A DNA stretch of 64,000 bases from Actinomycetes bacterium. GTDB taxonomy: Bacteria; Actinomycetota; Actinomycetes; Actinomycetales; Demequinaceae. The notes below the pieces were generated by a model. The model was not told the origin of the DNA and did not search any database. It saw nothing but the letters and a program-made list of their open reading frames with translations. Of this stretch, positions 51,062-60,138 are shown piece after piece. Every line of letters starts with the position of its first letter. The stretch's first letter is position 1. The stretch is taken from the NCBI GenBank assembly GCA_023411615.1, contig JAEYOR010000027.1, forward strand, positions 5,778 through 69,777, in the 5' to 3' direction. The translations under genes were made by a program, and so were the position numbers.

Positions 51062-52018
51062 TCAATGGACTCTGCGCACGTCGCGCCGCAGTGGAGCTCC
51101 GCGCGGCTTGAGCCGCACCGAGGGCAGAGGGGGAGCGGGAATTCGCAGATCGCCGTGACCTGCCACCTCGCCAAAACGCGCCGACCTCTCCTGCCAGCCA
51201 TGCCACGCCTCGACGATGTCCTCGTGGCTGCGGCCCACAAAGTTCCACCACATGACGAGTTCCTCGTCGAGCGGCTCGCCGCCCAGCAAGAACACGAGCG
51301 CGCCGGTGTCCGACACTACCTCCACGGAGTCGAGTCCGGCACCCACGTAATTAAGGTCGTTTTGCGCCGCGCACACGCCATCCGGTCCGCCAATGGCGAC
51401 GTCACCCTCAAGAAGAATGAGGGCGTGCTCCCAATCGGCCTCGAGCGGCACCTGGATCCGGGAGCCCGGCCCGATCGTCAGTTGCGCGCCAACGAGCGGG
51501 GTGTACGCCTGGGCCGGGGACGAGGCCCCGGCGAGGGTGCCCATGACAACCACAGCGTCGGCGTCGGGACCGTCCTGAGCGGGAAGGGTGAGGCGCGGCA
51601 GATCGGTGTGTTGCGCGAAGTCGCGCACGCCGTCCCGAGCGCCTGTAGGCAGCGCGATCCAAAACTGGACGGCGTCGAGTTCGAGGGTCTCGCCGTCGTC
51701 TCCCAGCACCGAATACTCGGAGTGTGCGATCCCCGCGCCGGACGTCATGAGATTGAGATCTCCCGCCCGCAACACTACGTCCGAGCCCAACGAGTCCCGG
51801 TGGCGAACCTCCCCCTTGAGAGGCCAGGTCACTGTCTGCAAGCCGATGTGGGGATGGGGATCCACCCGCATGTCAACGTGCTGAGGCCCAAAGCGGTCCA
51901 AGAAGCACCAGGCACCCACTGTGGGCAACCCGCGCTGCGGCAACGCTCGGAGCACATTCATCGCGCGCAGGCCGCCAAGCGGCACCTCTCGCGCCGGGAG
52001 CACGTCGACTCGGGTCAC
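51062..52018 (-). CDS. Pirin family protein
   Basis: A 318-residue bicupin. The N-terminal metal-binding cupin has DPHPHIGLQTVTW, EVRHRDSLG and GIAHSEYS with the His/Glu ligands; the C-terminal cupin is degenerate. Some pirins are quercetinases or redox sensors; this one is unassigned. The start overlaps the small acetyltransferase by 4 bp, so the two are cotranscribed. Confidence 0.93.
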   Translation of the reverse strand: MTRVDVLPAREVPLGGLRAMNVLRALPQRGLPTVGAWCFLDRFGPQHVDMRVDPHPHIGLQTVTWPLKGEVRHRDSLGSDVVLRAGDLNLMTSGAGIAHSEYSVLGDDGETLELDAVQFWIALPTGARDGVRDFAQHTDLPRLTLPAQDGPDADAVVVMGTLAGASSPAQAYTPLVGAQLTIGPGSRIQVPLEADWEHALILLEGDVAIGGPDGVCAAQNDLNYVGAGLDSVEVVSDTGALVFLLGGEPLDEELVMWWNFVGRSHEDIVEAWHGWQERSARFGEVAGHGDLRIPAPPLPSVRLKPRGAPLRRDVRRVH

Positions 52019-52320
52019 GCATCACCCACGGGGTCCGCTGGCGCGATGACTGCACCGGGAATCTCGTGGCGCTTGAGGTATCGCACGATGTAAGGACATA
52101 CCGGCACAATCGTCTTGCCGCTCGCCGCCGCATCGGTTAGTGCGTCGTGCGCGAGGCGACTCCCTACACCTTTGCCTTCAAACTCGGACTTGACCTCGGT
52201 GTGCGTAAACGCGACCGCGTCCTCCGATTCCTCGACCTGCACAAAGCCCGCTTGCACGCCGTCCACCATGATGATGTAGCGGCTGGCATCTCCATCGAAC
52301 GTCACCTTCATATCACTCAT
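52015..52320 (-). CDS. YjdJ-type GNAT N-acetyltransferase
   Basis: A 101-residue mini-GNAT with AcCoA loop EFEGKGVGSRLAHDALTDA and CPYIVRYLKRHEI. It is too short for a full GNAT, as expected for the YjdJ group. Start ATG at 52320 (or 52311). Upstream gene of the pirin pair; substrate unknown. Confidence 0.88.
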   Translation of the reverse strand: MSDMKVTFDGDASRYIIMVDGVQAGFVQVEESEDAVAFTHTEVKSEFEGKGVGSRLAHDALTDAAASGKTIVPVCPYIVRYLKRHEIPGAVIAPADPVGDA

Positions 52321-52362
52321 ACATAGGCAAACGTCCAGTGGTCCCAGAGCCTTCCATCGCGT

Positions 52363-53952
52363 TCAGCGGGAGGCAATCGCGCTTTCGCTGGAACTGCCGA
52401 CGCTGTCGGTGGCGCCGCTCTCGGGCGGGGTCGTCGGCCGGCGCAACATCGCGGAAAGCGGGATGCCCACCGTCGTCAAACACGCTCCCACTAGGAAGGC
52501 GACCTTAATGCCCTGGGACTGTGCCACGGCTTCGGCCGCACCTGCGTCGGCATGGCGTGCCGCAACCGCGACCATCGTCGATACGAACAGCGCAGTGCCT
52601 GCGGCGGCCGCCACCTGCTGGATGGTCGACACCGTCGCCGAGCCGTGCGAGTACAGCCGCGGCGGCAACGAGCTGAGGCTCGACGTGAACAGCGGTGTGA
52701 ACACAAAAGCGAGGCCCAAACTGAGCGTCACGTGGCAGGCGAGCAGCACCCACCATGCAGTGGTGGCGCTGACGGCAAGCGCGAGTGCCCACAGCGAACC
52801 CGCAACCACCACCATGCCCGGGATGAGCAGCGGCCGCGGGCCAAGGCGGTCAAAAGCGCGGCCGACGCCCGTGGCAAGCAGTCCCATCGTGAGACCGCCC
52901 GGGAGCAAGAGGAGGCCCGAGGTGAGCACGCTGTACTCGAGCACGTCCTGCATATAGAGCGGCAGCAAAATGATGGTGCCAAACAGGCCCATCATCGACA
53001 CAACGAACAGCAGGATCGAATACACGAACGCCGGGGTGCGGAAGGTGCGCAGGTCGAGCAATGCGCGGTCGGAACGCTGCAACACAAGTTGGCGCCACGT
53101 GAACAGGGCCACGCCCACGACGCCGACGCCGAGAGCAAGCCATGCGCTTGCCGCACCATTTTCAGCGGCTTCGCCCACGCGGCTCAGGCCAATGACAAGC
53201 CCGCCAAAGCCGAGCGCGGTGAGCGGGATCGACAGAAGGTCGATGGGCGTTTTGCGCGGCTCGTTGACGGTTTGCATGCGCAAGGTGCCAAGCCAATACA
53301 CGGCTCCCGCGATGGGGAGAACTGCGATAAAGAGGAAGCGCCACGAGAAGGTGGTGAGGATGAGGCCAGAGATGGTGGGGCCAATTGCCGGGGCCACGGA
53401 AATGACCACGGAGATCATGCCCATGCGGCGTCCACGTGTCTCGGCCGGTTCAAGCTCCATGACCGTGGTGATGAGGAGCGGAAGCATGATGGCCGTGCCT
53501 GAGGCCTGAACTACGCGCGCGACGAGGAGAAGCTCGAAGCCTGGCGCGGCGGCGGCTAATACGGTGCCCGCGACAAACAGGCCCATCGCTGCGATGTACA
53601 GCCCACGCGTGGTGAAGCGTTGCAACATGAAGCCCGTGGTGGGGATGACCACGGCCATCGTCAGCAAGAACGCGGTGGTGAGCCACTGGGCGGCAACCGC
53701 GGTGATGCCGAGGTCCGTCATGAGGTGCGGGATCGCGACGCCCATGATTGTTTCGTTGAGGATGACCGTGAACGCCGAGATGATGAGGACCCAGATCACC
53801 GTGTTGTTGCGACGACGGGTGGCGGCGTCTAGGGGTGAGGCGTCGTGGGGTGAGGCGTCGTCCTGGGTGAGGGTGGCGTCGGCCGTGAGGGCAGCGTCGG
53901 CCGTGAGGGCAGCGTCGGGGGTGGCGCCGGTGGGCGCAGTTGGGTGACCCAT
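52363..53952 (-). CDS. DHA2-type MFS drug exporter
   Basis: A 14-helix multidrug transporter (about 529 residues from 53952; an ATG at 54048 would add 32). Motif A-like QRFTTRGLYIAAMGL and motif C GPTISGLILTTFSW are visible. Residues 15-40 are a hydrophilic tail of tandem DAALTA units encoded by 18-bp repeats near 53860-53910, which also carry the GCCGACGCTG decamer. Neither start has a good ribosome site. Substrate unknown. Confidence 0.88.
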   Translation of the reverse strand: MGHPTAPTGATPDAALTADAALTADATLTQDDASPHDASPLDAATRRRNNTVIWVLIISAFTVILNETIMGVAIPHLMTDLGITAVAAQWLTTAFLLTMAVVIPTTGFMLQRFTTRGLYIAAMGLFVAGTVLAAAAPGFELLLVARVVQASGTAIMLPLLITTVMELEPAETRGRRMGMISVVISVAPAIGPTISGLILTTFSWRFLFIAVLPIAGAVYWLGTLRMQTVNEPRKTPIDLLSIPLTALGFGGLVIGLSRVGEAAENGAASAWLALGVGVVGVALFTWRQLVLQRSDRALLDLRTFRTPAFVYSILLFVVSMMGLFGTIILLPLYMQDVLEYSVLTSGLLLLPGGLTMGLLATGVGRAFDRLGPRPLLIPGMVVVAGSLWALALAVSATTAWWVLLACHVTLSLGLAFVFTPLFTSSLSSLPPRLYSHGSATVSTIQQVAAAAGTALFVSTMVAVAARHADAGAAEAVAQSQGIKVAFLVGACLTTVGIPLSAMLRRPTTPPESGATDSVGSSSESAIASR

Positions 53953-54175
53953 GGGGGGAGGTGCTCCAAGAAAGTGGCGGCGCGCTGACGGTGCCGGCCG
54001 CGCCGCGACCGGGACGCGACGGTGGCCGCGTGGGATCAATTCTGACATCGGTCACCGACATCGGACAAGATCGGCGATCGGGAGGCGGCTGGCAGGGGCG
54101 TATGCAGACGTTTGTTTGCGTTTGATGAAGCGTGCAGAAGTTTGCATGTCAGACCCCTCGTGTTGACTTTTATCT

Positions 54176-55582
54176 ATGGACATCGTCACGTCTGACATCG
54201 AGCGGGCAAGCACCCTTGTGGGTGAGCTTGCGCGCCGCGACGTGTCGCATTTTTCGCACGCGGACCTCTTGGATGCGCACGACGCTGTGGCGAGGCTTGG
54301 GCGGCTCGTCGGCACATTGCAGGCCCGCTTTGCGGGGGAGATCGCCCGACGCTCCGCACCGGACCTTCCCGGCGGCGGATTGGCGCGGCGCGAGGGGTAT
54401 GGCAACGCGGGGCAGTTGCTGGCGCGTGTGACCGGCGGGACGACGGCCGGTGCGATGCGCTCTATCGAAGCAGGGCGTGCGCTGCTTGCTGACGTCGAAC
54501 CGTTTGTGGGCGCGGGGAGCGTTGGGGGCGGAAATGGGGCAGATGGAGTGGGCGAGATGCTTGATGGTGCGCAGTCGCCGGGTGCCGCCTCGCGGCCTGC
54601 GCCGCGCTACCCCGCAATTGCCGAGGCGTCGTTCGCGGGAGATTTGTCGGTTGATGCAGCCGCGCTCATTGTGGCCGGGCTCGATGGGCTGAGGGATCGG
54701 ATCCCCGGCGAGCAATTGCGCGAACTTGAACAGAAGCTCGTCGAGAAGGCGACTTATCGAGATGCGCGCGACGTCAAGCGCATCGTTGCTCGTGCTGTCG
54801 CGCGGGCCGATGTCGCTGGGCACATGGAGCGAGAAGAGCGCCAGCATGCCGAGCGATACCTTGCCTGGACCGAAGACCAGACCGGCATGGTGATGTTCTC
54901 TGGCAAGCTCGATGCGGTGACAGCGGCGCCTATCCGCACGGTGATCGAACAAATCGTGACGCAACAATTCCGCGCGCGTCGGGAGAATGACCCGGCCTCG
55001 CCCGACAACCGCACCGTGGGCCAGATGCGCGCCGACGCGCTTTATGAGGTGTGCCGGCATGCGCTTGGGTGCACGGAGACGGACCGCTCGGGCGTGCGCA
55101 CCACGATTGTGGTGCGTCTGGATCAGCGTGATCTTGAGGCCGGCGTGGGACTCGGCTCAATCGACGGTACTGATCAGCCCGTGTCGGTGCGCGAATTGCG
55201 ACGCCTCGCAGGGGATGGGGGCGTGATCCCTGCGGTTTTGGGCGGGGACGGCGAGGTCTTGGACCTTGGGCGTTCCAAGAGGATGTTCACGCGTGCCCAA
55301 CGGATTGCGCTTTTGGAGCGTGACGGCGGTTGCGCCAAGTGTCATGCGCCGCCCGAACATTGCGAGGCCCACCATATTGAGTGGTGGGATCGTGGCGGCG
55401 GTTCGGACCTGAACAACGGCGTCATGTTGTGCACGCGATGTCATCACGACGTGCACCGGCAAGGCTGGGAGATCGAGGTGCGGCGAGGCCTCGTCGAGTT
55501 CATACCGCCACCCACAATCGACCCAAAGCGGAGGGCGATCATGGGCGGCGTGGCAGCCCTGGAAGTCGGGCGCGCCGCCTAA
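54176..55582 (+). CDS. DUF222/HNH endonuclease domain protein
   Basis: A 468-residue protein of the actinobacterial DUF222 (13E12-like) family: long alpha-helical N-terminal domain and C-terminal HNH (CAKCHAPPEHCEAHHIEWW...CTRCHHDVH) with the zinc and catalytic His set intact. These proteins are multicopy in many actinobacteria and their role is unresolved. No ribosome site upstream. It ends convergently with the FMN reductase gene. Confidence 0.9.
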   Translation: MDIVTSDIERASTLVGELARRDVSHFSHADLLDAHDAVARLGRLVGTLQARFAGEIARRSAPDLPGGGLARREGYGNAGQLLARVTGGTTAGAMRSIEAGRALLADVEPFVGAGSVGGGNGADGVGEMLDGAQSPGAASRPAPRYPAIAEASFAGDLSVDAAALIVAGLDGLRDRIPGEQLRELEQKLVEKATYRDARDVKRIVARAVARADVAGHMEREERQHAERYLAWTEDQTGMVMFSGKLDAVTAAPIRTVIEQIVTQQFRARRENDPASPDNRTVGQMRADALYEVCRHALGCTETDRSGVRTTIVVRLDQRDLEAGVGLGSIDGTDQPVSVRELRRLAGDGGVIPAVLGGDGEVLDLGRSKRMFTRAQRIALLERDGGCAKCHAPPEHCEAHHIEWWDRGGGSDLNNGVMLCTRCHHDVHRQGWEIEVRRGLVEFIPPPTIDPKRRAIMGGVAALEVGRAA

Positions 55583-56271
55583 AACGCGGGCGGAGGTGTG
55601 GGGCGTGCCGAGCCACCTGTCGCGAGGCGCATGAGATCGCTCGTGAGATCGACGTCGAGCTCTGTGCCGCCTGCCGAGCCGAACGAGTGCTGGTAGCGCT
55701 TCCAGGATTCCTCCCGCACGGCTTTCGAGAATCCCGACTCCATGAGCAACACGGCCTCAAAGGCAGCGCGGTCAATCCGCTCCCCAAGCGCCTTGTCGTT
55801 CCAGTCCTCAGTCGAGGCAAACAGGCTCGTGGGGACCGGCAATGTGCGCAAGAACGCGAACAGTGCGCGCATCTCTTCGTCGACCACGAGTGCGTGCCGA
55901 GCCGTGCCAGCGGTCGCGGCGAGCACTACCGGCTTGCCAATCAACAGATCGTTGTCGAGCACCTGGAAGAAGCTCGTGAAAAGCCCCGACGCTCCCGCCT
56001 TGTAGACGGGCGCGGCGGCGACAATCGCGTCGGCGCCCACGAGTGCCTCGACTGCGGCCGTGAACTTGGGTCCAAGCAGCTGCGACGACAACGCAGCGGG
56101 CAACTCGGGGAGGAGCTCCCGCAAGTCGATGGTCTTGACGACCGCTTCGCGGCCACGCTCCGCGGCCAGCGACACGATGCGTTGTGCGGCGCGGTCGGCG
56201 AGTAACCGCGTTGACGACGGGTCAGAAACGCCGGCGCTCACCACGATGACGCTAAATGCGGTCTCGGTCAT
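55579..56271 (-). CDS. NADPH-dependent FMN reductase, CE1759 family
   Basis: A 230-residue flavodoxin-fold reductase: VSAGVSDPSSTRLLADRAAQ (phosphate loop) and AAPVYKAGASGLFTSFFQVLD. It likely supplies reduced FMN to the LLM-type monooxygenase of the same operon. Last gene of the LLM-MarR-reductase unit, overlapping MarR by 4 bp. Confidence 0.9.
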   Translation of the reverse strand: MTETAFSVIVVSAGVSDPSSTRLLADRAAQRIVSLAAERGREAVVKTIDLRELLPELPAALSSQLLGPKFTAAVEALVGADAIVAAAPVYKAGASGLFTSFFQVLDNDLLIGKPVVLAATAGTARHALVVDEEMRALFAFLRTLPVPTSLFASTEDWNDKALGERIDRAAFEAVLLMESGFSKAVREESWKRYQHSFGSAGGTELDVDLTSDLMRLATGGSARPTPPPAF

Positions 56272-56777
56272 GATTCCTCCTGGGCGGTGTGAAGTCGGGT
56301 CGCGAGCCTGCGAAGGGTCTCAAGCTCGTCGTCGGTCAACGCTGACGTGACGGCGCGAGCAACGTCGCGGCCGTGGGACAAACCGATCTCGCGCTGCAAG
56401 GCGCGCCCCGCCTCGGTCAGCGAGAGATTGACGGCACGGCCGTCCTCTGGGTCCACGCAACGGCTGATGAGTCCGCGCTCCTCAAGCCTGTCCACCAGTC
56501 GCGACAGCGCGGGCTGGCTCAGGAGGACATATCGTCCGAGGTCGCTGAGCCGGCGGGGCGTGTCGGACTTGGACAACGCGTACAGGACGTCGTACTCCCG
56601 CATCGACGCCTTCTCCCACACGGGCGCCTGTGAGAAGCCCTTCATCAGCACTGAATGGGCCGTGAGCAGGGCCTCCCACGTCTCATTGGCGAGTTTGGCC
56701 CGGCTCACGGGTCGTTCATCAGTGACGGGGGCCGACGCTGCGGCTCCCTCACTCGTTATCGTGGCGCTCATCATCAC
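56268..56777 (-). CDS. MarR-family regulator
   Basis: A 169-residue winged-helix regulator: recognition region LSDLGRYVLLSQPALSRLVDRLEERGL and wing RCVDPEDGRAVNLSLTEAGRAL. It lies between the LLM and reductase genes with 4-bp overlaps on both sides, so it is cotranscribed and probably autoregulates through the operator at 57994-58019. A Cys in the wing (SRCVD) could sense oxidants. Confidence 0.9.
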   Translation of the reverse strand: MMMSATITSEGAAASAPVTDERPVSRAKLANETWEALLTAHSVLMKGFSQAPVWEKASMREYDVLYALSKSDTPRRLSDLGRYVLLSQPALSRLVDRLEERGLISRCVDPEDGRAVNLSLTEAGRALQREIGLSHGRDVARAVTSALTDDELETLRRLATRLHTAQEES

Positions 56778-57961
56778 AACGTGGGGTAGCTCGCGACGGC
56801 CTGCTCGGAGTCCTGATAGGGCGAGCCGCCGGTCACGTTGTCGCCACGGTTGGCGTTGGGGCGAGGCTGGCGCGGCTCCGCATCGCCATAGGTCGCCTTG
56901 ACGAGATCCGCGTGCGACGGCGGGTTGGACGGCGCCCCCGGGTCGCGACGCTTCTCCAGTTCCTCTCGAAGCACCGGCACCACTTCGCCGCCCAGCAGAT
57001 CGAGCTGCTCGAGCACCATCTTGAGCGGAAGTCCTGCGTGGTCGATGAGGAACATCTGGCGTTGGTAGTCGCCAAAGGCGTCGCGGAACGTCAGCGTCTT
57101 GTCGATGACCTCTTGCGGGCTGCCCACCGACAGGGGAGTCATCTCTTGGAAGTCCTCCAGCGTCGGCCCGTGTCCGTAGACCGGCGCCTCGTTGAAGTAC
57201 GGACGGAACTGGTTGTGCGCGTCCTGCGAATTCTTGGCGATGAACGCCTGGCCGCCCAAGCCCACAATCGCTTCCTTCTGGGTGCCGTGGCCGTGCGCTT
57301 CGAAGCGGCGGCGGTAGAAGTCGATGAGACGCTGGTAGTGCTCCTTGGGCCAGAAGATGTTGTTAGCAAAGTAGCCGTTGCCATAGAAGGCGGCCTGCTC
57401 CGCGATTTCGGGCGTGCGGATTGAGCCGTGCCACACGAACGGCGGAACGCCATCAAGCGGCCGCGGCGTCGAAGTGAAGCCCTGGAGCGGTGTGCGGAAG
57501 TTGCCCTCCCAGTCCACGACGTCCTCGCGCCACAAGCGGTGGAGCAGGTTGTAGTTCTCGAGCGCCAGAGGGAGGCCCTGGCGAATGTCCTGGCCAAACC
57601 ACGGGTAGACGGGCGCGGTGTTGCCGCGGCCCAGCATCAAGTCCATGCGGCCCTTGCTGAGGTGCTGGAGCATCGCGTACTCCTCGGCGATGCGCACCGG
57701 GTCGTTGGTGGTGATGAGGGTGGTTGAGGTGGTGAGCACGAGCCGCTCCGTGCGCGCCGCGATGTTGGCGAGCAGCGTGGTGGGTGACGAGGAGAAGAAC
57801 GGCGGGTTGTGGTGCTCGCCGATGGCGAAGACGTCGAGGCCCACCTCTTCGGCATGCGTGGCGATGGTGACGATCGCGTCGATGCGCTCAGCCTCCGACG
57901 GGGTGTAACCGCTGACCGGGTCGCGGGTGATGTCCGAGACGGACATGATGCCGAACTGCAT
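56774..57961 (-). CDS. LLM-class flavin monooxygenase, CE1758 family
   Basis: A 395-residue luciferase-like oxidoreductase (TIM barrel): GLDVFAIGEHHNPPFFSSSP, RMDLMLGRGNTAPVYPWFG, DGVPPFVWHGSIRTPE and VGSPQEVIDK. It needs FMNH2, probably from the adjacent reductase. First gene of the operon; ATG at 57961 with GGAGG upstream. Substrate unknown. The C-terminal tail is unusually Asn/Pro/Arg-rich. Confidence 0.93.
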   Translation of the reverse strand: MQFGIMSVSDITRDPVSGYTPSEAERIDAIVTIATHAEEVGLDVFAIGEHHNPPFFSSSPTTLLANIAARTERLVLTTSTTLITTNDPVRIAEEYAMLQHLSKGRMDLMLGRGNTAPVYPWFGQDIRQGLPLALENYNLLHRLWREDVVDWEGNFRTPLQGFTSTPRPLDGVPPFVWHGSIRTPEIAEQAAFYGNGYFANNIFWPKEHYQRLIDFYRRRFEAHGHGTQKEAIVGLGGQAFIAKNSQDAHNQFRPYFNEAPVYGHGPTLEDFQEMTPLSVGSPQEVIDKTLTFRDAFGDYQRQMFLIDHAGLPLKMVLEQLDLLGGEVVPVLREELEKRRDPGAPSNPPSHADLVKATYGDAEPRQPRPNANRGDNVTGGSPYQDSEQAVASYPTL

Positions 57962-57993
57962 GGGGGAGCCTCCTGTAGGTGTCTCATCAAATA

Positions 57994-58019
57994 TATGCGT
58001 TTGCATCTAATAACGCATA
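57994..58019. promoter_or_regulatory. MarR-type operator of the LLM operon
   Basis: Perfect inverted repeat TATGCGTT (57994-58001), 10-nt spacer, AACGCATA (58012-58019), with an inner ATGC-GTTT-GCAT. It lies 33 bp upstream of the LLM gene in A/T-rich DNA. Size and spacing suit a MarR dimer; binding by the operon's MarR is inference. Confidence 0.7.
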
Positions 58020-58059
58020 CGGCCGTGATTCATTCCCCCGGGCGCGGAGGGGAGGTGGC

Positions 58060-58842
58060 TCAGTTAGCGAGCGCGAGCGCGAGCGTGGCCTGAGCCGCAC
58101 GGACGAGCTGGAGGCCATACGAGCGACCGTGCCCGGCGGCGTGGACCGCGAGCGGATGCAACTGGTGAACCGCGATGCGGTCCTGCCAACCGGCTCGCAG
58201 GGGTGCTGTGCGGTCATAGGCCGAAACCATCTCGTCAAGATACGGCGCCCCGAAAAGCGCGAGCATCGCAACGTCGGTCTCGCGATGGCCTCCGTGAGCG
58301 GCCGGGTCAATGAGCACCACGTCCGTAGGGGAGAAGAGGACATTACCTGCCCACAGGTCGCCGTGGATCCTTGCGGGCGGTTCGTCGTCGTCAAAGGCCC
58401 CTGCCTCGATCACCGAGCAGGCCTCACGCACGACGTCGCGCTCGGTAGAAGTAAGGTGCCCCGCCCGGACTGCCGTGTCGAGGAAGGGCAGCACTCGTGT
58501 CTGTGCGTAGAACACGCCCCATGTCGCGGACGTCGTATTCGGCATCTGACGTGAACCGATGAACAACGGACCATTCCACCCGGCGGGCGACACTCCAAAT
58601 GCGGGCGCTCCCGCGAGGTGCGTGCGAGCGAGGGCTTCTCCAAAAGCGCGCGCAGCATTCGCTGTGGGTGCCGTCAGTTCAACGTGTTCGATCTCGATCC
58701 AGCCGGGCCCCACCCCGTGAACGTCAGCAACCCGAGCACCGCCAGCGTCGGCAAGCCACTGCAGGCCCGCGGCCTCCGCCTCGAAGAAACACCGTGGTGC
58801 CTGGGGGTCTTCTTTACGGAATCGCGCCATGGAGTCATGCAT
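58060..58842 (-). CDS. Fructosamine kinase family protein
   Basis: A 260-residue aminoglycoside-kinase-fold enzyme that phosphorylates ketoamines (protein deglycation or small fructosamines). Seen: FFEAEAAGLQWLADAGG at the N-terminus and catalytic RIHGDLWAGNVLF followed by VVLIDPAAHGGHRETDVAML. ATG at 58842 (alternative 58830). It is convergent with nothing and follows the LLM promoter region. Confidence 0.9.
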   Translation of the reverse strand: MHDSMARFRKEDPQAPRCFFEAEAAGLQWLADAGGARVADVHGVGPGWIEIEHVELTAPTANAARAFGEALARTHLAGAPAFGVSPAGWNGPLFIGSRQMPNTTSATWGVFYAQTRVLPFLDTAVRAGHLTSTERDVVREACSVIEAGAFDDDEPPARIHGDLWAGNVLFSPTDVVLIDPAAHGGHRETDVAMLALFGAPYLDEMVSAYDRTAPLRAGWQDRIAVHQLHPLAVHAAGHGRSYGLQLVRAAQATLALALAN

Positions 58843-58903
58843 ACCAGGGCGCCGCCACGACGTGACGAGCGAGCCCGCGCTCGCATCACGGCAAAGGCAA
58901 GCT

Positions 58904-60136
58904 CTAGGCGATCGGTCGCGGCTGCATTGCGTCGGCTGGCTTATGGCGGCCCGAGAGGCTTCCCGCAAGCAACACGACTGCAAGTCCGCACAGCGGCACA
59001 ATGAGCAAACCGGTGCGAAGCGACGTCGCATCTGCCACGGCGCCAACAACTGGCGGGCCCACGAGGAACGAGATTCGCAACAGCCAACTCGTGATCGTCA
59101 CGCCCGTGCCATGGCGCAACCCCGGAATGTTGTCCGAGGCCGCGAACGCGATTGGCACCGTTGTTGCGACACCGAGGCCCGCAAGTGAGAAGCCTGCGAT
59201 CGTGCCCCACACCGACGGCCACGCAAGCGCCGCGCCCATGCCAAGCATCGTCACCACGCCACCAATGCGCACCACCGCCCGCTCCCCAAAGCGGTCCACC
59301 AAGCGGTCGCCCGTAATGCGGCCCACAAAGTGGAGCGCCATCAAGCCCACGAGCGCGTAACCGATGACGGACTTGGGAGCCCCTACCTCGTCGGCCATGT
59401 AGTTGGAGGACCACGTAAATCCGGCATCCTCGACCGCCGCGCCCGCAATCGACACAAGTCCGAGCATTCCGAGCGCCACCGCAGCCGCCGCTGGCACACC
59501 GATTCGGCGCGGGGCAGGCGCCGAGTCCTCCGCCGCTTGCTCTTCTTCAGCAGGCCGGGCGCTGTCGTCGGGAAGCATGAGGCGCTTCGCAATGAGCGCC
59601 AAGCCCGCGAATGCGACCACCGCGATCCCCAAGTGCACCGTGATGTCGAGCTCCAAGGTGACGGCGGTCTGCCCGAGGAATGCACCAATTGCCGCCCCCG
59701 CCGACCACATCGCGTGAAGGCCATTGATGATCGAGCGCTTCATACGCTTCTGAACGATGAGGCCATGCGCATTCTGCGCGACGTCCGTAATGGAGTCGAG
59801 CGCGCCATTCATAAAGAGGAAGGCGCCAAAAAGTACAACTGAGGGCGCCAAGCCAGCCCCAGAAACCGCCACGGCCTGCAAAGCGAGAGTTGCCGCCGCC
59901 ACTCGAGCCGAGCCAAAGCGTCGGATGAGTGTCGCCGCAAGCAAGCCGAGCGCGATCGCACCAATCGATGCAAACGACACGGCGACACCAAAAGCGCCGT
60001 AACCCACGTCGAGGCGCTCGCGAATGTCTGGCAGGCGCGGCACGAGGTTCGCCCACATCGCCCCGTTTCCGAGAAACAGCAGGCTCACGCCCCAGCGGGC
60101 CTTGCGGAGCCGCGCCGCGTCGATCTCGGTGGACAT
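58904..60136 (-). CDS. MFS transporter (YbjJ-like)
   Basis: A 410-residue, 12-helix transporter. It starts MSTEIDAARLRKARWGVSLLFLGNGAMWANLVPRL at 60136, with AAGGAG 6 nt upstream; the GTG at 60142 is too close to that site. A hydrophilic loop with EEEQAAEDSAPAP lies mid-protein. It begins 2 bp after the GH3 beta-glucosidase stop, so the pair is an operon; oligosaccharide or glucoside transport is inference. Confidence 0.88.
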   Translation of the reverse strand: MSTEIDAARLRKARWGVSLLFLGNGAMWANLVPRLPDIRERLDVGYGAFGVAVSFASIGAIALGLLAATLIRRFGSARVAAATLALQAVAVSGAGLAPSVVLFGAFLFMNGALDSITDVAQNAHGLIVQKRMKRSIINGLHAMWSAGAAIGAFLGQTAVTLELDITVHLGIAVVAFAGLALIAKRLMLPDDSARPAEEEQAAEDSAPAPRRIGVPAAAAVALGMLGLVSIAGAAVEDAGFTWSSNYMADEVGAPKSVIGYALVGLMALHFVGRITGDRLVDRFGERAVVRIGGVVTMLGMGAALAWPSVWGTIAGFSLAGLGVATTVPIAFAASDNIPGLRHGTGVTITSWLLRISFLVGPPVVGAVADATSLRTGLLIVPLCGLAVVLLAGSLSGRHKPADAMQPRPIA

Positions 60137-60138
60137 GC

